Shown: positions 1-10,794 of the stretch, piece after piece
How the letters are laid out: each line of letters begins with the position of its first letter
How positions within the stretch are numbered: the first letter of the stretch is position 1
The notes under the pieces: generated by a model
What the model saw: only the letters and a program-made list of their open reading frames with translations
What the model was told of the DNA's origin: nothing
Databases searched by the model: none
Program-made: the position numbers and the translations under genes
Assembly: GCA_963850605.1 (NCBI GenBank)
Contig: CAWKLX010000009.1
Coordinates: forward strand, 1-64,000
Source of the DNA: BOG-908 sp963850605
GTDB lineage: Bacteria > Pseudomonadota > Alphaproteobacteria > Acetobacterales > Acetobacteraceae
Direction of reading: 5' to 3'
DNA length: 64,000 nt

Positions 1-79
1 TTATGTTGCCTTTGGTTCGGTTGCGTACTGCTAATGTTTCGCGGAGGCAGTATTCCAGCGCTGACGCGGTAGAGCTCGT

Positions 80-2212
80 TCATGTCACAATTGCCCGCAG
101 CACGATCGCCGTCTCTGTCGCCTCGAGTGCAGGGTTGAGAAACGGATCGGCTTCGGCCAACCGACCCCAGCGATGGCGCACGGCCGCCTGCTCCCCCTCG
201 TGACGGGCGATCGCAGCCGCGCTCACGTCGCGTCCGCGCGTTGCGAGCTCGAGATGGATCAGTGTTGCGTCCGGAGTCCAGACGACGCGGTAGCCGGCGT
301 CGCGAACACGCAAACAGAGATCGATATCGCTCCAGGTGACACGGAGCGTTTCGTCAATCCCCCCGACAGCATCAAACACATCGCGCCGGATCATCAGGCA
401 TGCGCCAGTCACCGCGGCCACATCGCGTGTCATCGCAAGCTCGCCATACGGGCCAGCCTGATCGGGTGTTGCGTGACGCATAATGTGGGTCGCCGTGCCG
501 CCACGCCCCAGCGCGATTCCGCCATGCTGCAGCCGTTGGTCCGCACCCGGGTAGAGCAGCCGTGCCCCGACCACCCCAACATCCGCCCGCATGGCCTGAG
601 CGACCAGTTCGCCGAGCCAGCCTGGCTCTATCACCTCGACATCGTTGTTCAGCAGCAGCAGCACTGGGCCCTGCAACTCCGCCACGCCTTGGTTGTTGAG
701 TTTCGACCAGTTAAACGGTCCGGGTGCCGCGATTACTCTCACCCGGCGGTCCTGCGCGAGCCGTCGCAGCAGTGACTGGGCACGCGACGAGGACGTGCCG
801 TTATCCATTAGCACTAGCTCGATCTGGTCGTAGTCCGTCTTGTCCAGCAGATCGCGCGCCGTGCGGGCGAGAAGTTTGAACGCGTCCTTGGTCGGGATGA
901 TAACGCTGACCAGCGGCCGCTTCTCCGGCGCCGGCACCACGGCGAGGCCAGATCCACCGGCACGCGCAACCGGTTCGACGCGCAGATCGCTGCCGGAGCG
1001 CGCAAGTTCAGCGTTGACAAGTCGGCCGACGGCGGGATCGGCGGCCGTGAGCGTCGGAAACGGAGCGGGCCGATCCAGACGCATCCGGCCACGATGATAA
1101 AGCACCGCCGGTAAGTGGCGCAGCAGATGGGGCGGAACACCGGCGGTCGCACGCAATAACAGAGCGTAGCGGTGATGCGGAGCGGACGCTGGATCGATAC
1201 CGCCGATCTCGCGCAACCGGGCCAGGCTGAACAGGGCGGGCTGACCGGCAAGATCGCCAGCTAGGGCGAGGTCTGAACTCCAGTCCGGCTTCAGACGGGG
1301 CTCGGCGGCGGCCTGCACCGTCTCTCAGATCCTCGTCGGCATAGACGAGCACCGCCTCCGGGCATGCCGCGAGGGCTTGGCCAGCAGCGCCAGCGCCATA
1401 TCGGGCAGGCTGTCACCCGCGTCGATGAAGCCGACGTGCCTGGCCGTCGTCGCCTCGAGCCCGGCTGCGGCAAGACTGGCCGCGTCACCCGAGCCGGGGC
1501 CTCGACCAGCCGGGCCTGCGGCATACCGCCACACACAGCCTTTGCGGCGGCTCGCGCAGCATGCGGCAGGCCGGGGGGGCAGATCAGCAGCAGCTCGAAC
1601 CGTGTCCAGAGTTGTCGCGCCAGGCTTGCGACCGTTTCCCTGAGCAGGTCCGGTCGCACCGGCGGCACAGCGAGTAACAAACCGATCGGCGTGGCCCGCT
1701 GCGTTTGCTCCAACGCGGCCACATGCCGCTCGGCGGTGGCCAACTCCGTCTCATTCGGTGCTTCCTGCCGGTTTAGCCAAAGCTGGTAGGCGAGATCGGA
1801 TCCGGGCGGCAGGCCATCTTCGAACAGCACGTCCGCAATGCCGATGCGAGCACGCGCCTCCGCCGACTCTGGAGACGAGAAGCAGCGTCTCCACTCGGGT
1901 CGCTCCCCCAGCGGCACGCGAAAGGAAGTCCTGCAGCGCTCCTGCATCGGCGACCCGCCCGAGGCCGCTGCGGAACAACTCGTGTATCAGCAGTTCGTCC
2001 GGCCTCGCGTCCGGGCCATGTCGGGCCTGGAACTCGGCGCTGCCAACGACAACTGCGGCGACCGCATTCAGCGACTCGCCATTGCGCAGCCGCTGCACCG
2101 CCTCACGCAAACCGCGCGCATCGGGCTTGCGGGCGAGGCCGGCACGGTAGAGGCGGGCAATCGGGCCGCCCAGCCGCTCCGCCTCCTCGCCGTCGGCAAA
2201 CAACGCTGTCAT
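80..2212 (-). pseudogene. Family 2 glycosyltransferase with N-terminal DUF4214 domain, multiply frameshifted
   Basis: The intended product is a large glycosyltransferase, probably for surface polysaccharide. Its pieces lie in successive frames on the minus strand. The N-terminal piece (2212 to about 1885) carries a DUF4214-like segment (LYRAGLARKPDARGL, then SAEFQARHGPD). The middle (to about 1490, then about 1375) reads as the start of a GT-A fold and reaches VYADEDL. The long C-terminal piece (1318 to 80) has LKPDWSSDL, SVIIPTKDAF, the LNNDVEV metal-binding type motif and WSDIDLCLRVRDAGYR, all typical of GT2 enzymes. About four frame changes (near 1885, 1490, 1375 and 1330) are needed to join them. 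That density exceeds the rest of the window, so true decay is possible here, though sequence errors are equally possible. The acceptor sugar cannot be told. Confidence 0.75.
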
Positions 2213-2394
2213 GGCGGACCATTCATATCCAGGTCAGGCGGGGTTCTGCCGGTGCCCGCGATTGCCGCGGTGGAGACATGCCGCAACTGCATCCTGTCAC
2301 GCTCCCACTCAACGATCACGGGCACGTTTTCTAAGGGCTGCATCGATGAGCGTCCACAGGCCGACACAATCGCGACACGCTGTGGGGCGGGCGT

Positions 2395-3509
2395 CTAGCG
2401 GGTCCACCAAGGTCTGCTAGCCGGTTGTCTGCCGGTGTCGGGTGACTGCTCGGCGATACCGGGCCAGTCGGCGTAGGTCATGCGTTCGGTCTCACTCTGT
2501 TCAAGACGAGGCCGGACCGTCTCGCGCCGGCGGGCGACGACATGGCTGTGATAGTTTGGGATGATGCCGTGCCGGGTCAACAGCTGCTCTATCAGCACAA
2601 TCAGTCGGGCGACGGTCTGATCCTTTGGGTCCTCCCAGTCAAAGTTCGGAAGGATGCCCGTGAAGAACGGCCGCATCACGGCACCGCCATAGTCTCGCCG
2701 GTCAACAACGTCGAAATAGCGATACGTGAGAGGCATGATTTGCGAAGCGTGTACCCCCTCCGACGGATCATGCCGCATCATCCACTCAGCAACGGGACGG
2801 GAATGCCGGGTCGCACGTGCTTGGCTACGTGGTCATAGCGGTAGCGATCGGCGAGGCAGCGATCGACCTCATTCATCAGCGCCATAACGTGGGCGTCGTA
2901 GATATGATGATCAGGTCCGATATATTCGTCGAAGATGAGCAGCCCACCAGGCACCAGCACGCGGTGCATCAGCTGGTACATCGCCTCGATATCCATAAAA
3001 TGATGAATTGCCGCCTGCACGAATACGACGTCGAACGACGCGTCGGAAAGATTTTCGCTCAATACGTCGCCTGAACGCAGGTCTATGCGGTCGGCGAGAT
3101 CGGCGAGACGCTGCCTGGCCGCCTCGATTGCGGAGCGCGACATCTCATAGGCAAGAATATGTTCGGCATAGCCGGCGCGCAGCAGGTGCTCCTCGACGAA
3201 CGCCATGCCGCAGCCGATGGACAACACCCGCTTGGCGGCCGGCGTCATCCACCGCCGGCCGGCCTCGTCCACCACCCAGCCATCCTCGTGGCCCGTGGTC
3301 GGCATCGCGATGGCGTGACGGTAGAGGAATTTGTGCTGTGTGTAATCCACCGGGTCGCCCTCGACCGTCGCCTGCGAGCCGACATGCTGGCCGCCCTCGT
3401 AGCGCCGGTCCCAGATGCTCGTCGCGTTGGCCGCCACCCCGACTTCGGGTTGAACGGTTTTCTCATCACGAGCATTTGGCGACGCTTCGGATTGCGATGT
3501 CTCGTTCAA
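2395..3509 (-). pseudogene. Class I SAM-dependent methyltransferase, one frameshift
   Basis: The first 243 residues contain the SAM-binding glycine motif VLSIGCGMAFVE, the acidic strand end YEMSRSAIEAARQ and LRSGDVL, which identify a class I methyltransferase. The frame stops at 2778, and a second frame starting at MMRHDPSEGVHASQI continues the same fold (PLTYRYFDVVDRRDYGGAV). In the shifted frame the junction reads EWMMRHDPSEGV directly after PVPLL, so one base is missing near 2783. The ATGA overlap is therefore accidental, not two coupled genes. It sits between the glycosyltransferase and a polytopic membrane protein in a surface-glycan region, which suggests methylation of a sugar or lipid-linked intermediate; that is inference. 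Confidence 0.7.
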
Positions 3510-3522
3510 TGTTCAAGCAACC

Positions 3523-5130
3523 TCAGTGCGAGTTGAAGACGATATCGGGCGGTCCGGCATGGGGCGGACAGGCCGGAATGAAATTGCCATCGTAGAGCCA
3601 GGATTTGTCGGTTTGCCAGCGTTGACAGGTCGTAACGAAAAATTTGCCAAAGAACCGTGCGACTTCGGCGATGAACGGGGGCGAGTTGCTTGCTACCACG
3701 TAGGTGTCGAGGGGCTGAGACGTGCCATGCACCAGCATGCCCGGCTTATCCGGTGGGAGATAGAACGTCATCCGGTCCGTCCCGTGTTGCTGACCTGATG
3801 CCCAGGTATGGGCGCGTGCCTGCCGGGACAGGGAGAGCAAACGAAAATCCTCACGAGTGCCCCCGAGCTGGAAGATGACGGGAAACGAGGACACGGTCAG
3901 AACGCCTGGACCGATCCGGCGTAACAAGGGCCACGAACGCCTGGTAATCGGCCAGCCATTCAACCGGCTCAGTATTCCGGCCGCGGCGAGTATCCAGAGC
4001 AGATCAATCAGCCAGTGCCGGATCGTGGATTGGCGCTCGCAGCACAAATCGCCATAGTGGTAGAAGGCCGCGGCAAGGGAGAAGAACGCAGACACAACCA
4101 GGCCGAAGGCGAAAGCCAGTCGCCAGAAACCAAGCCTGACATCTCCAAGACGCAGCCAAACCAACGCGAACCCGATAGCAAACAGCGATTTGGTCGCGAC
4201 TGCACCCGCAATGGCCGCAAACGACGCACCGGAGTCGCCGGTTGTCACGAAATCGATCGACAATTGGCGTCCAGCTGCCAGGGCGGATGCCATGAGATGG
4301 CCAGTATAGGGCTTCGTGTCCGCACCGAGGTCAACGTAAGCTGACCGATAGAGAGCTACCCCCCCTATGATGGTCAGTCCGATCATTCCGGGCACAAGCC
4401 ACCACGCACTGCCAGCCACGACGGCGATCATGCGGCGGCGAGGTGCCGCGACGCGGCCACGAGACAGCACCGCACGGCTCGCGCCGGCGACAGCAACGCC
4501 GATGGCAAAGGCCGCACCGATCTCGTGGCTGGTTGCCGCCACCGTGAGTGCGATGCCGCACCACAATCGACGTCGCGGCTCGGACTTGTCATTCATCAAG
4601 AATAGCAGAGCTACGATGACATCTATGGTCGGCAAATAAGCTACGGACGATACGGGCCAGTAAAACATTTCCGTAATTGGGTAGGTCTCCATTAAAAAGA
4701 CCATCGATACGATGCCAAGGCAGACCGAAGTGGCGAGGCGGAACGGCGACGGCCTGAGGCTTGCGCGCGCGGCGAGCACCATACCGGCGACAAGCCCGGC
4801 CCAAAGCAGCGCCAGCGCCTCGCCGACGAGCGGCTTGCCGGCCGCGAGGACGGTCTGGCCGTACAGGTAGATGAGCAACTCCGAAAATGGTCGGGGCCAG
4901 GCGGCCAGCCGAGCGACCACCTCCCGCGCCCCATGTAGCCGCTGGTTCGTGAAGTAGCGGAATTCGTCGGTTTGCCAATGTCCCAAACTTAGCTGACCCG
5001 CGTAAACCAGTAGCAGCAGGCCGGACACGGTTGCGGGCAGGACGGCGGAGCCTGCTGCACGTCGTAATATCCGGCTCGACGATGACGCTCTGGACCTGTG
5101 ATCGACGATTGCTTGCAGCTCGGGCTTCAT
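3523..5130 (-). CDS. Polytopic membrane protein, glycosyltransferase-like, function unknown
   Basis: This 535-residue protein has about a dozen hydrophobic segments. An N-terminal helix (VLPATVSGLLLLVYAG) is followed by GHWQTDEFRYFTNQRLHGA, where the acidic pair after the first helix resembles GT-C glycosyltransferases. A soluble C-terminal tail contains HTWASGQQHGTDRMTF. I start it at the ATG at 5130 (MKPELQAIVDH), because the in-frame extension up to 5352 is Arg/Pro/Cys-rich and looks non-coding. It is divergent from the membrane protein at 5352, with a 221-base shared upstream region. I place it with O-antigen or exopolysaccharide assembly by context only; no specific family is recognised with confidence. 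Confidence 0.6.
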   Translation of the reverse strand: MKPELQAIVDHRSRASSSSRILRRAAGSAVLPATVSGLLLLVYAGQLSLGHWQTDEFRYFTNQRLHGAREVVARLAAWPRPFSELLIYLYGQTVLAAGKPLVGEALALLWAGLVAGMVLAARASLRPSPFRLATSVCLGIVSMVFLMETYPITEMFYWPVSSVAYLPTIDVIVALLFLMNDKSEPRRRLWCGIALTVAATSHEIGAAFAIGVAVAGASRAVLSRGRVAAPRRRMIAVVAGSAWWLVPGMIGLTIIGGVALYRSAYVDLGADTKPYTGHLMASALAAGRQLSIDFVTTGDSGASFAAIAGAVATKSLFAIGFALVWLRLGDVRLGFWRLAFAFGLVVSAFFSLAAAFYHYGDLCCERQSTIRHWLIDLLWILAAAGILSRLNGWPITRRSWPLLRRIGPGVLTVSSFPVIFQLGGTREDFRLLSLSRQARAHTWASGQQHGTDRMTFYLPPDKPGMLVHGTSQPLDTYVVASNSPPFIAEVARFFGKFFVTTCQRWQTDKSWLYDGNFIPACPPHAGPPDIVFNSH

Positions 5131-5351
5131 CGGCAGCCCGCATAAGGGCCGGTGAGCCGAGTGGCAAGCTACGGTCCGCGTGGCAACGACTTGCCTCGCA
5201 GCGGCAAGCGTTGCACTCCCGCAGCGCGGCCAACCTGGTGGCGGGAGAACAGGGTCATGAGCGGCGCTATTTTGCCAAATCGCTGCCGTCCAGAGGTCAT
5301 CTCCACCTCGTCGCGGCACAAGCGGCCGGCAGCACTGACGCTGGCTGCACA

Positions 5352-7025
5352 ATGAGCTCGGCTAACGCCCGCACTCCCGGCGAGCAACGCATACCCGCTC
5401 GAACAAAGCGCGTTTTCGGTTACGTTGCGGCATTGGGGATCGGCGTGGCCCTGGTCGCCTGGGCGTTTCCGCCATGGGCCATTCTAGGCATGGCTCCGCC
5501 AGGCGCTCCCGACTCGCCCGACTACGCGGTGCACGTCGTCGGCCAGCGGTATTTCCTGCTGGATCACTGGCACTGGCCGTTGCTGGTAGCCCGGGCGCTT
5601 GGTGCACCGCTCGGGACCAATATCGGTCTGACCGACAGCCTGCCTTTCCTGTTGCTGGTTCTCAGGCCGTTTGCAAGCGTGTTGCCGGCCGGCTTCCAGG
5701 CTGTGACGAGTTGGCTTGCCCTATGCTGGATGATGCAGCCGGTAGCTGCCGTATTCGCACTTCGTGGCACCGGGGAACGGCGCGTGTTGCCGGCCATTGC
5801 TGTCTCGGTGCTCGCCAGTAGCTTGCCGTCCTTCCTGATGCGCATGCCGCATGCAGCGCTGGATGGCCACTTTACCCTGTTGTTGATGCTGGGGCTTTAT
5901 CTGCGCGCGGTCGGGCCAGGACAGCGTGCCGGTTTGTGGACGGTGGGGTCAGGCCTGCTGCTTCCCGTCCTGTTGTTGATCCATCCTTACTTGATGCTGA
6001 TGGCGGTGGCCCTACTCTTGGCAATCCCGGCGACACTACTGGCCCGGCGGTCCCGTCAATGGGTCCCAGCATTGGCGGCAAGCCTGGTATTGCTGGCGAA
6101 TACCGCCGCGCTCGCGAGCCTGCTAGGCTATGTGGGGGCGGCCGAAAGCGGCGGCTTCGGCATCTATTCCATGAACCTGCTGGCCCCATTTTGGCCCGAC
6201 CGGTCCGCGCTGCTCCCTGGCTTCCCGCGGCCAATCGATGCCACCGGAGGTCAGTATGAAGGGAGCCAGTATCTCGGTGCGGGCGTTCTTGCGCTTGGAG
6301 CTATTGCCTTACTCGGGGCACCGAAGCGTCTGGCGGCAATCGTCAAAAGTCATGCTGGTCTGGTGGCGGCCTGTCTGGTTCTGACAGTGCTGGCCTTGTC
6401 GAACCGGGTCTACGCCGGACATGCTCTCATTCTTTCCATGCCGACGCCTCAGATCATGGGGATTGTGCGTGCAAGTGGAAGATTGTTCTGGCCGGTGGCC
6501 TACATTGTCCTGATCGGAAGCGCCGCCTTGTTGCTCCGGGCAAAGCCGCGATATGGGCCCTCTATACTGCTCGGGTTGGCGGCCTTGCAATTCTGCGACG
6601 CTTCTACTTTGCTCTATCATGATCGCATAAGGCTGAACAGCACGCTTGAGTTCCCGTTCGCTGTCGAGACGTTGCGAGGGGCCATGCTCGGGAAAAGCAA
6701 ACTCAATGTCATTCCCGTTTTTCCTTGTGAGCCGACTTTGCCCGCCATCTCATCGATGATGCAAATTATCTGGGTAGCATCCGAGACGGGCATTCCCACC
6801 AACACGGTCTATTCGGCGCGCCCCAGGCCGCCGTTCCAGTGCAATATACGCGAGCAAGCTGCCGTTCCACTTGCCGACGGGGAAATTCGTGTCCTGCTAC
6901 CAGGACATGCTGACCTCGCGAGCCTCGTCCCTGGTGGAAATACCCTGTGTAGCCGTTTAAACGAGTTCACAATGTGTTCGAAGTCCACAACATTAGGACT
7001 GTGGCCGTCCGATGGGCATCGCTAA
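5352..7025 (+). CDS. Polytopic membrane protein, DUF6311-like
   Basis: This is a 557-residue integral membrane protein with an N-terminal helix (GYVAALGIGVALVAWAF) and roughly ten further helices. The segment with MRMPHAALDGHFTLLLMLG and the extracytoplasmic loop with LLAPFWPDRSALLPGF resemble DUF6311-type membrane proteins, which look like GT-C enzymes and are found beside surface-glycan genes. I chose the ATG at 5352 (MSSANARTPGEQ); the longer frame from 5031 runs antisense over the neighbouring gene and is low complexity. The C-terminal 150 residues form a soluble domain with several cysteines. Function is not established. The family call is from memory and moderate. Confidence 0.6.
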   Translation: MSSANARTPGEQRIPARTKRVFGYVAALGIGVALVAWAFPPWAILGMAPPGAPDSPDYAVHVVGQRYFLLDHWHWPLLVARALGAPLGTNIGLTDSLPFLLLVLRPFASVLPAGFQAVTSWLALCWMMQPVAAVFALRGTGERRVLPAIAVSVLASSLPSFLMRMPHAALDGHFTLLLMLGLYLRAVGPGQRAGLWTVGSGLLLPVLLLIHPYLMLMAVALLLAIPATLLARRSRQWVPALAASLVLLANTAALASLLGYVGAAESGGFGIYSMNLLAPFWPDRSALLPGFPRPIDATGGQYEGSQYLGAGVLALGAIALLGAPKRLAAIVKSHAGLVAACLVLTVLALSNRVYAGHALILSMPTPQIMGIVRASGRLFWPVAYIVLIGSAALLLRAKPRYGPSILLGLAALQFCDASTLLYHDRIRLNSTLEFPFAVETLRGAMLGKSKLNVIPVFPCEPTLPAISSMMQIIWVASETGIPTNTVYSARPRPPFQCNIREQAAVPLADGEIRVLLPGHADLASLVPGGNTLCSRLNEFTMCSKSTTLGLWPSDGHR

Positions 7026-7049
7026 CTAGACCCCGTTTGCGTTTTGTCT

Positions 7050-7068
7050 ACCTTCAACAAGCGAAGGT
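7050..7068. terminator. Possible hairpin between convergent genes
   Basis: A 6-bp perfect stem (ACCTTC / GAAGGT) with a 7-base loop lies between two convergently ending genes. There is no strong T run, so a terminator role is only suggested by position. Confidence 0.25.
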
Positions 7069-7185
7069 GAAGGAGTGTTGATGCATCTGTCTCGGAACAG
7101 AGCCGCTTTGCTTCGATGTGAACGAGTAAGGTTGCTGCCCCGGCTGTTCAGTCAAGACGGCATTGCCCTTGAACAGCATTGCCGC

Positions 7186-8256
7186 TTACGACGCTGCTGG
7201 CTGAACGCTGGTGGAGGCTGAACGTTTTTGAAACTTTGCAGCCGCAAGCAACTTCCAGCGAAGCGCTGGGCGTTCCACCAGATGCCACGAGAGCAGCGCC
7301 AACACGAGGCTCAGACCGACACAGCGCAAAATCGGCACGTTTCCAAGCCAGTGTCGGATGATCCACTGCTGCACCGGAAAAGCATAGATATAGAGACCAT
7401 ATGAAAGATCACCGAAGCGCGCGGCGTCGCGCAGGACCGGAGTCGGCATGAGCCCGAAGCTGATGACCACATAAGGCAGCGTGAACCATTCGCACGGCAC
7501 GTTCCAGGAACCCCACATCGACGATATGACGTAGTTCGATAGCAACGCGATCATCGCCAGATCGCCACGGAACAGTCCCGGCAGACGCGCCTGGAGCACG
7601 CGCAACAAACTCCCTATGAAGAAGAAAGGCATTTCGGCCAGCATGTACTTGGCGTCGGCGTTCCAGACGTAATGGCCGACATCCCGCTGATAGGTGAACA
7701 ACCAAAGACTGAGCGCGCCAAGACAAACGGCAAATAGAGCGAGGTTGGCAATACGCAGCGTCCATGGCAGCAACGAAAAAACCGGAACTGTGACGTAGCA
7801 TATAAACTCTGGCGTCAAGCTCCAAAGCGAGCCGTTCACAGCCCCGCCAAGCGGCGCTCCGACAAACACGCCGGGAAGGTATAGCTGTGCCCAGAGGATG
7901 ATGTTCTCGAGGTATTTCCAAGTATTGTGGCTTGTGAGATAACTACTGAGCGGCAAGGTAGTCAAGGCCGGGCCGAGGACAAACATGCTAGCCAGCACGC
8001 AGACGATAAGGCCAGGAAAAATCCTCAGGATGCGCTTGGCGAAAAAATTTGTCATCCCAGAGGTTCGCTCGAAGCTGTCGGTAACCAGATAGCCGCTTAT
8101 CGCAAAGAAGATGTCGAGCCCTACATGTGACGCCTGAACCCCCCACAGCACACTCACGGGCTGTCCCGTCAGCATCTCGCCATGACCGACGACTACCATG
8201 AAAGCAGCCAACAAGCGGAGAGCGTCGAAGTTATTCCGGTGCTTGATCCAACTCAT
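7186..8256 (-). CDS. Acyltransferase family 3 (OafA/YrhL-like)
   Basis: This is a 356-residue multi-helix membrane acyltransferase that probably O-acetylates a surface polysaccharide or lipid-linked sugar at the inner membrane. The N-terminus shows the family pattern: FDALRLLAAFMVVVGH with the catalytic-type His in helix 1, then GLDIFFAISGYLVT, FFAKRILRIFPGL with the conserved arginine of the R-x-x-R region, and NGSLWSLTPEF. Length matches family members without an SGNH tail. The last 20 residues (KFQKRSASTSVQ) are a charged cytoplasmic tail. It lies among glycan genes and, in the same direction, just downstream of the frameshifted membrane protein at 8286. Confidence 0.88.
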   Translation of the reverse strand: MSWIKHRNNFDALRLLAAFMVVVGHGEMLTGQPVSVLWGVQASHVGLDIFFAISGYLVTDSFERTSGMTNFFAKRILRIFPGLIVCVLASMFVLGPALTTLPLSSYLTSHNTWKYLENIILWAQLYLPGVFVGAPLGGAVNGSLWSLTPEFICYVTVPVFSLLPWTLRIANLALFAVCLGALSLWLFTYQRDVGHYVWNADAKYMLAEMPFFFIGSLLRVLQARLPGLFRGDLAMIALLSNYVISSMWGSWNVPCEWFTLPYVVISFGLMPTPVLRDAARFGDLSYGLYIYAFPVQQWIIRHWLGNVPILRCVGLSLVLALLSWHLVERPALRWKLLAAAKFQKRSASTSVQPAAS

Positions 8257-8285
8257 TCAGTTTCGCTCACGATTGACTGTCGCTT

Positions 8286-9765
8286 TCAGTTGGACGGCAC
8301 CGCGTGATGCTGAGCAGTGCGGAGCCGACACCTGGCTGATGAAACACAGAACCGGCTTAGGCAACTCAGAACCAGCAGGCACAACAGAGTTTCGGAGAGA
8401 GTCGCCGATGCCAGCAGATAGCGCGGGACTACCATCAAGCTATAGAACGGCACCACCAACAACGAAGCCAGTAAGGCGGCCGCGATCACGTGACGTGCAT
8501 CGAAGACAGATCCACATAGCAGCAACGTGGCGGAGGCGATGCCACCCGCCAGCAACAAGAAGGGGTAAAAACCGATGGAGGCATGCAGCACGCTGGGCAA
8601 CAACGAGTGTTCGGCGGTGATGTCCGGTGCAACCCGACGATGAGTCACTTGGCTTAGGAAATCCGCTGTCCACCCAGGCAGAGGCCGCTGAAAGCCCATC
8701 TCATGCGTGTAGATCGCCTGCCACCGCCAGGGCTCGAAATATCTAGCTAGTATTTCGAAATAGGTGGTGAGGGAGAGTTTGCGGGTGGTGTATCAAAGCT
8801 GAGCGCAAAACGGCCGAACACATCGCTTGAAACTGCGCGTCATACAAGCTGTTGACCTGCAAGTGCTGCTGAAGCCACCAGCGTATATGTTGCGGCCCGT
8901 CGGCCCATATCTGCATCTCCTGGTCGTACACATTCAAATGCAACTGATCAAAGTCGACACGGCTCATTGGAACGTGCGCGCGCTGAAAGTCCTCGTAGCG
9001 TAGGCCCGGGAGAAATACGCCCATCTGAAACAGGCCGGAACTCCTGTTTAGGAAGAACTGCCCGTGCAGAGAGGCGATCGAAACTTGCGAGTTGGCCAGA
9101 GCGAGCGAGCCCGCTGCCAGCACTGGGATGAGTGCCAGGGCGGCGCAGGTCCGGCGTAATCGAGCCGGTCGGTTTGGCTGCGACACCACACTTGCCGACA
9201 GCGCAATAATGGCTAGGGTAGCAAGCTCGACCGGCAGGTAGGCGACGCGAACAAAGATTGATACAGAGCAGCTGAGCAGCAGGGCTGGCAAGAGGTTTCG
9301 CCATCTCGCCCTCCGAAGACAGGCCGCGACTAGCGACACGAACATAAGAAAGGCCGCACTGGCTATTGTGTCGCTCAACCAGAATCGTGCATAGGTCTGA
9401 TTCAACGGGTCGACCGATGCGAGAATGACGATTGCAAGGCTCGCGATATGGCTTTGGCGGCCGCCAAACTCGCAAGCCAGCATCAGGATTGCACCGGCTA
9501 GCAGCAAGGCCTGCAACGCCGGCAGTGACGAGACATATCGGGTCGTCTCGATCAGCCAGCGGGATAGGAAACCGTAAGCCCAAGAGCGATCGGGCGGTAT
9601 CCAGCCGTTGAACCCGGTGGACAGGTAGGCAATCAAGTCGCCCTGAAAGAAGCGCGGCATCCGGTCCATCACTAGCGACCCGGCTGCTATGACAGCAGCG
9701 ACCACCGCACACACCCCTGTTTGTTTCGTCTCAGCGTGCCTCGACCAATCTCGATTAACGGCCAA
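8286..9765 (-). pseudogene. Polytopic membrane protein of unknown function, one frameshift
   Basis: Two frames together encode one membrane protein of about 490 residues. The first starts at a TTG (9765) and contains GDLIAYLSTGFNGWIPPDRS and FWLSDTIASAAFLMFVSL. It fails after SALIHHP. The second frame continues sensibly as RKLSLTTYFEILARYFEPW and carries the last three helices (IGFYPFLLLAGGIASATLLL). An extra C in a CCC run near 8785 explains the break. I see no known domain; the architecture is like GT-C type or O-antigen-related membrane proteins. It shares direction with the acyltransferase. Confidence 0.55.
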
Positions 9766-9870
9766 TGGCCAGCCCTTTCACAAATCGCGTACGAGGCCCG
9801 GTGCTCGCCGGGCAGGATCAAGACGCTAACCGTCAATCACTTATGGCTTCCACCACCACCAGGACGTTCT

Positions 9871-10135
9871 CCGACGTCTTACGCGGCTCCAGGAAGGGTG
9901 GGAAGTAGCTACTCCGCCGCAGCATGGGGGTGCTCGACTGCGAGCTACAGGCCTCGATTGTCATCGACTTCGGCGCTATCTCCCGGATAATGGCGTTGCA
10001 ACGCTACGCCCTTGGTCGGCCCCCGGAGTTCTAATATGGTTGCCGCTGGACTTGTGATTGTAACACGGGAGTGCAAGTCGTGACAGGGAGTCGTGCCTCG
10101 ATGTCCAAGGACGCCCGCGACAGCCGCTACTACCA
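9871..10135. repeat. Leader repeat copy A (diverged duplicate of 10983-11250)
   Basis: This stretch upstream of and running into the methyltransferase start matches 10983-11250 along most of its length by eye. Shared blocks include GGAGTGCAAGTCGTGA, TCGGCGC-ATCTCCC and GCGACAGCCGCTACT. It includes the ribosome-binding region (CAGGGAG) and the first codons of the methyltransferase gene. No other gene is visible in the 335-base gap 9766-10100. Confidence 0.6.
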
Positions 10136-10794
10136 AGTTTCCCGGCCCGGCACCTTGGCCGAGCGCATGGTAGTGTCGGCGCGCAAGATGATCTACCGCG
10201 ACTTCCTGCGTATCGCCCGACCGACCCGAATTCAGCACGATCCTGGATGTGGGCGTGTCAGACGTGATTAACGAGGCTGCGAACATGCTAGAGCAGCAAT
10301 ACCCCTTTCCCGACCGGCTTACGGCCGCTGGCCTGGGCGCACCCTCCGCCTTCCAGTTTGCCCATCCGGAGATCAACTATGTTCAGATCGTTCCTGGGCA
10401 GGCGCTGCCGTTCCCGGACCAGCATTTTTCTATCGCGACCTCTAACGCTGTGCTGGAACATGTCGGCAGCACCGACGCGCAAGCCTGGTTCATCAGCGAG
10501 CTTACGAGGGTGGCGCGCTCCCTGTTCCTGACCGTTCCGCACCGCTTCTTCCCTATCGAACACCACACGGGGTTGCCGTTGCTGCACTGGTCCGACTGGA
10601 CGTTTGCGCAGGCGTGTCGGGCGACCGGCAAAGGGGAATGGGCCGAGCAGGCGAACCTGATCCTCATGAGCCGGCGGCGTCTGGCAAAACTGTTCACGGA
10701 TTATTCGGCCCGAATCGGCTACACGGGCCTGAGCCTTGGGCCGTTGAGCTCGAACTTGTATGTGCATGTGCCTCCGTTGAGTTTGAACACCTAG
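10101..10794 (+). pseudogene. SAM-dependent methyltransferase (type 11-like), one frameshift
   Basis: The gene starts at ATG 10101 (MSKDARDSRYYQVSRP) behind a CAGGGAG ribosome-binding site. After about 43 codons the frame breaks. Removing one C from the ACCCGAA run near 10230 gives PTEFSTILDVGVSD, where ILDVGVSD is the SAM-binding motif. It continues through YVQIVPGQALPFPDQHFSI and SNAVLEHVGS, the acidic and post-motif strands of type 11 methyltransferases, and ends LYVHVPPLSLNT. The total of about 230 residues is normal. It belongs to the surface-glycan cluster and has a decayed second leader copy downstream. Confidence 0.65.

Noticed and set aside
2395..2781. Separate small gene coupled by ATGA to the methyltransferase
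   Set aside because: Its translation is the natural C-terminus of the same methyltransferase, and one missing base joins them.
5131..5351. Coding extension of either membrane protein into the shared upstream region
   Set aside because: Both extensions are low-complexity Arg/Pro/Ser stretches; natural N-terminal helices start at ATG 5130 and ATG 5352.
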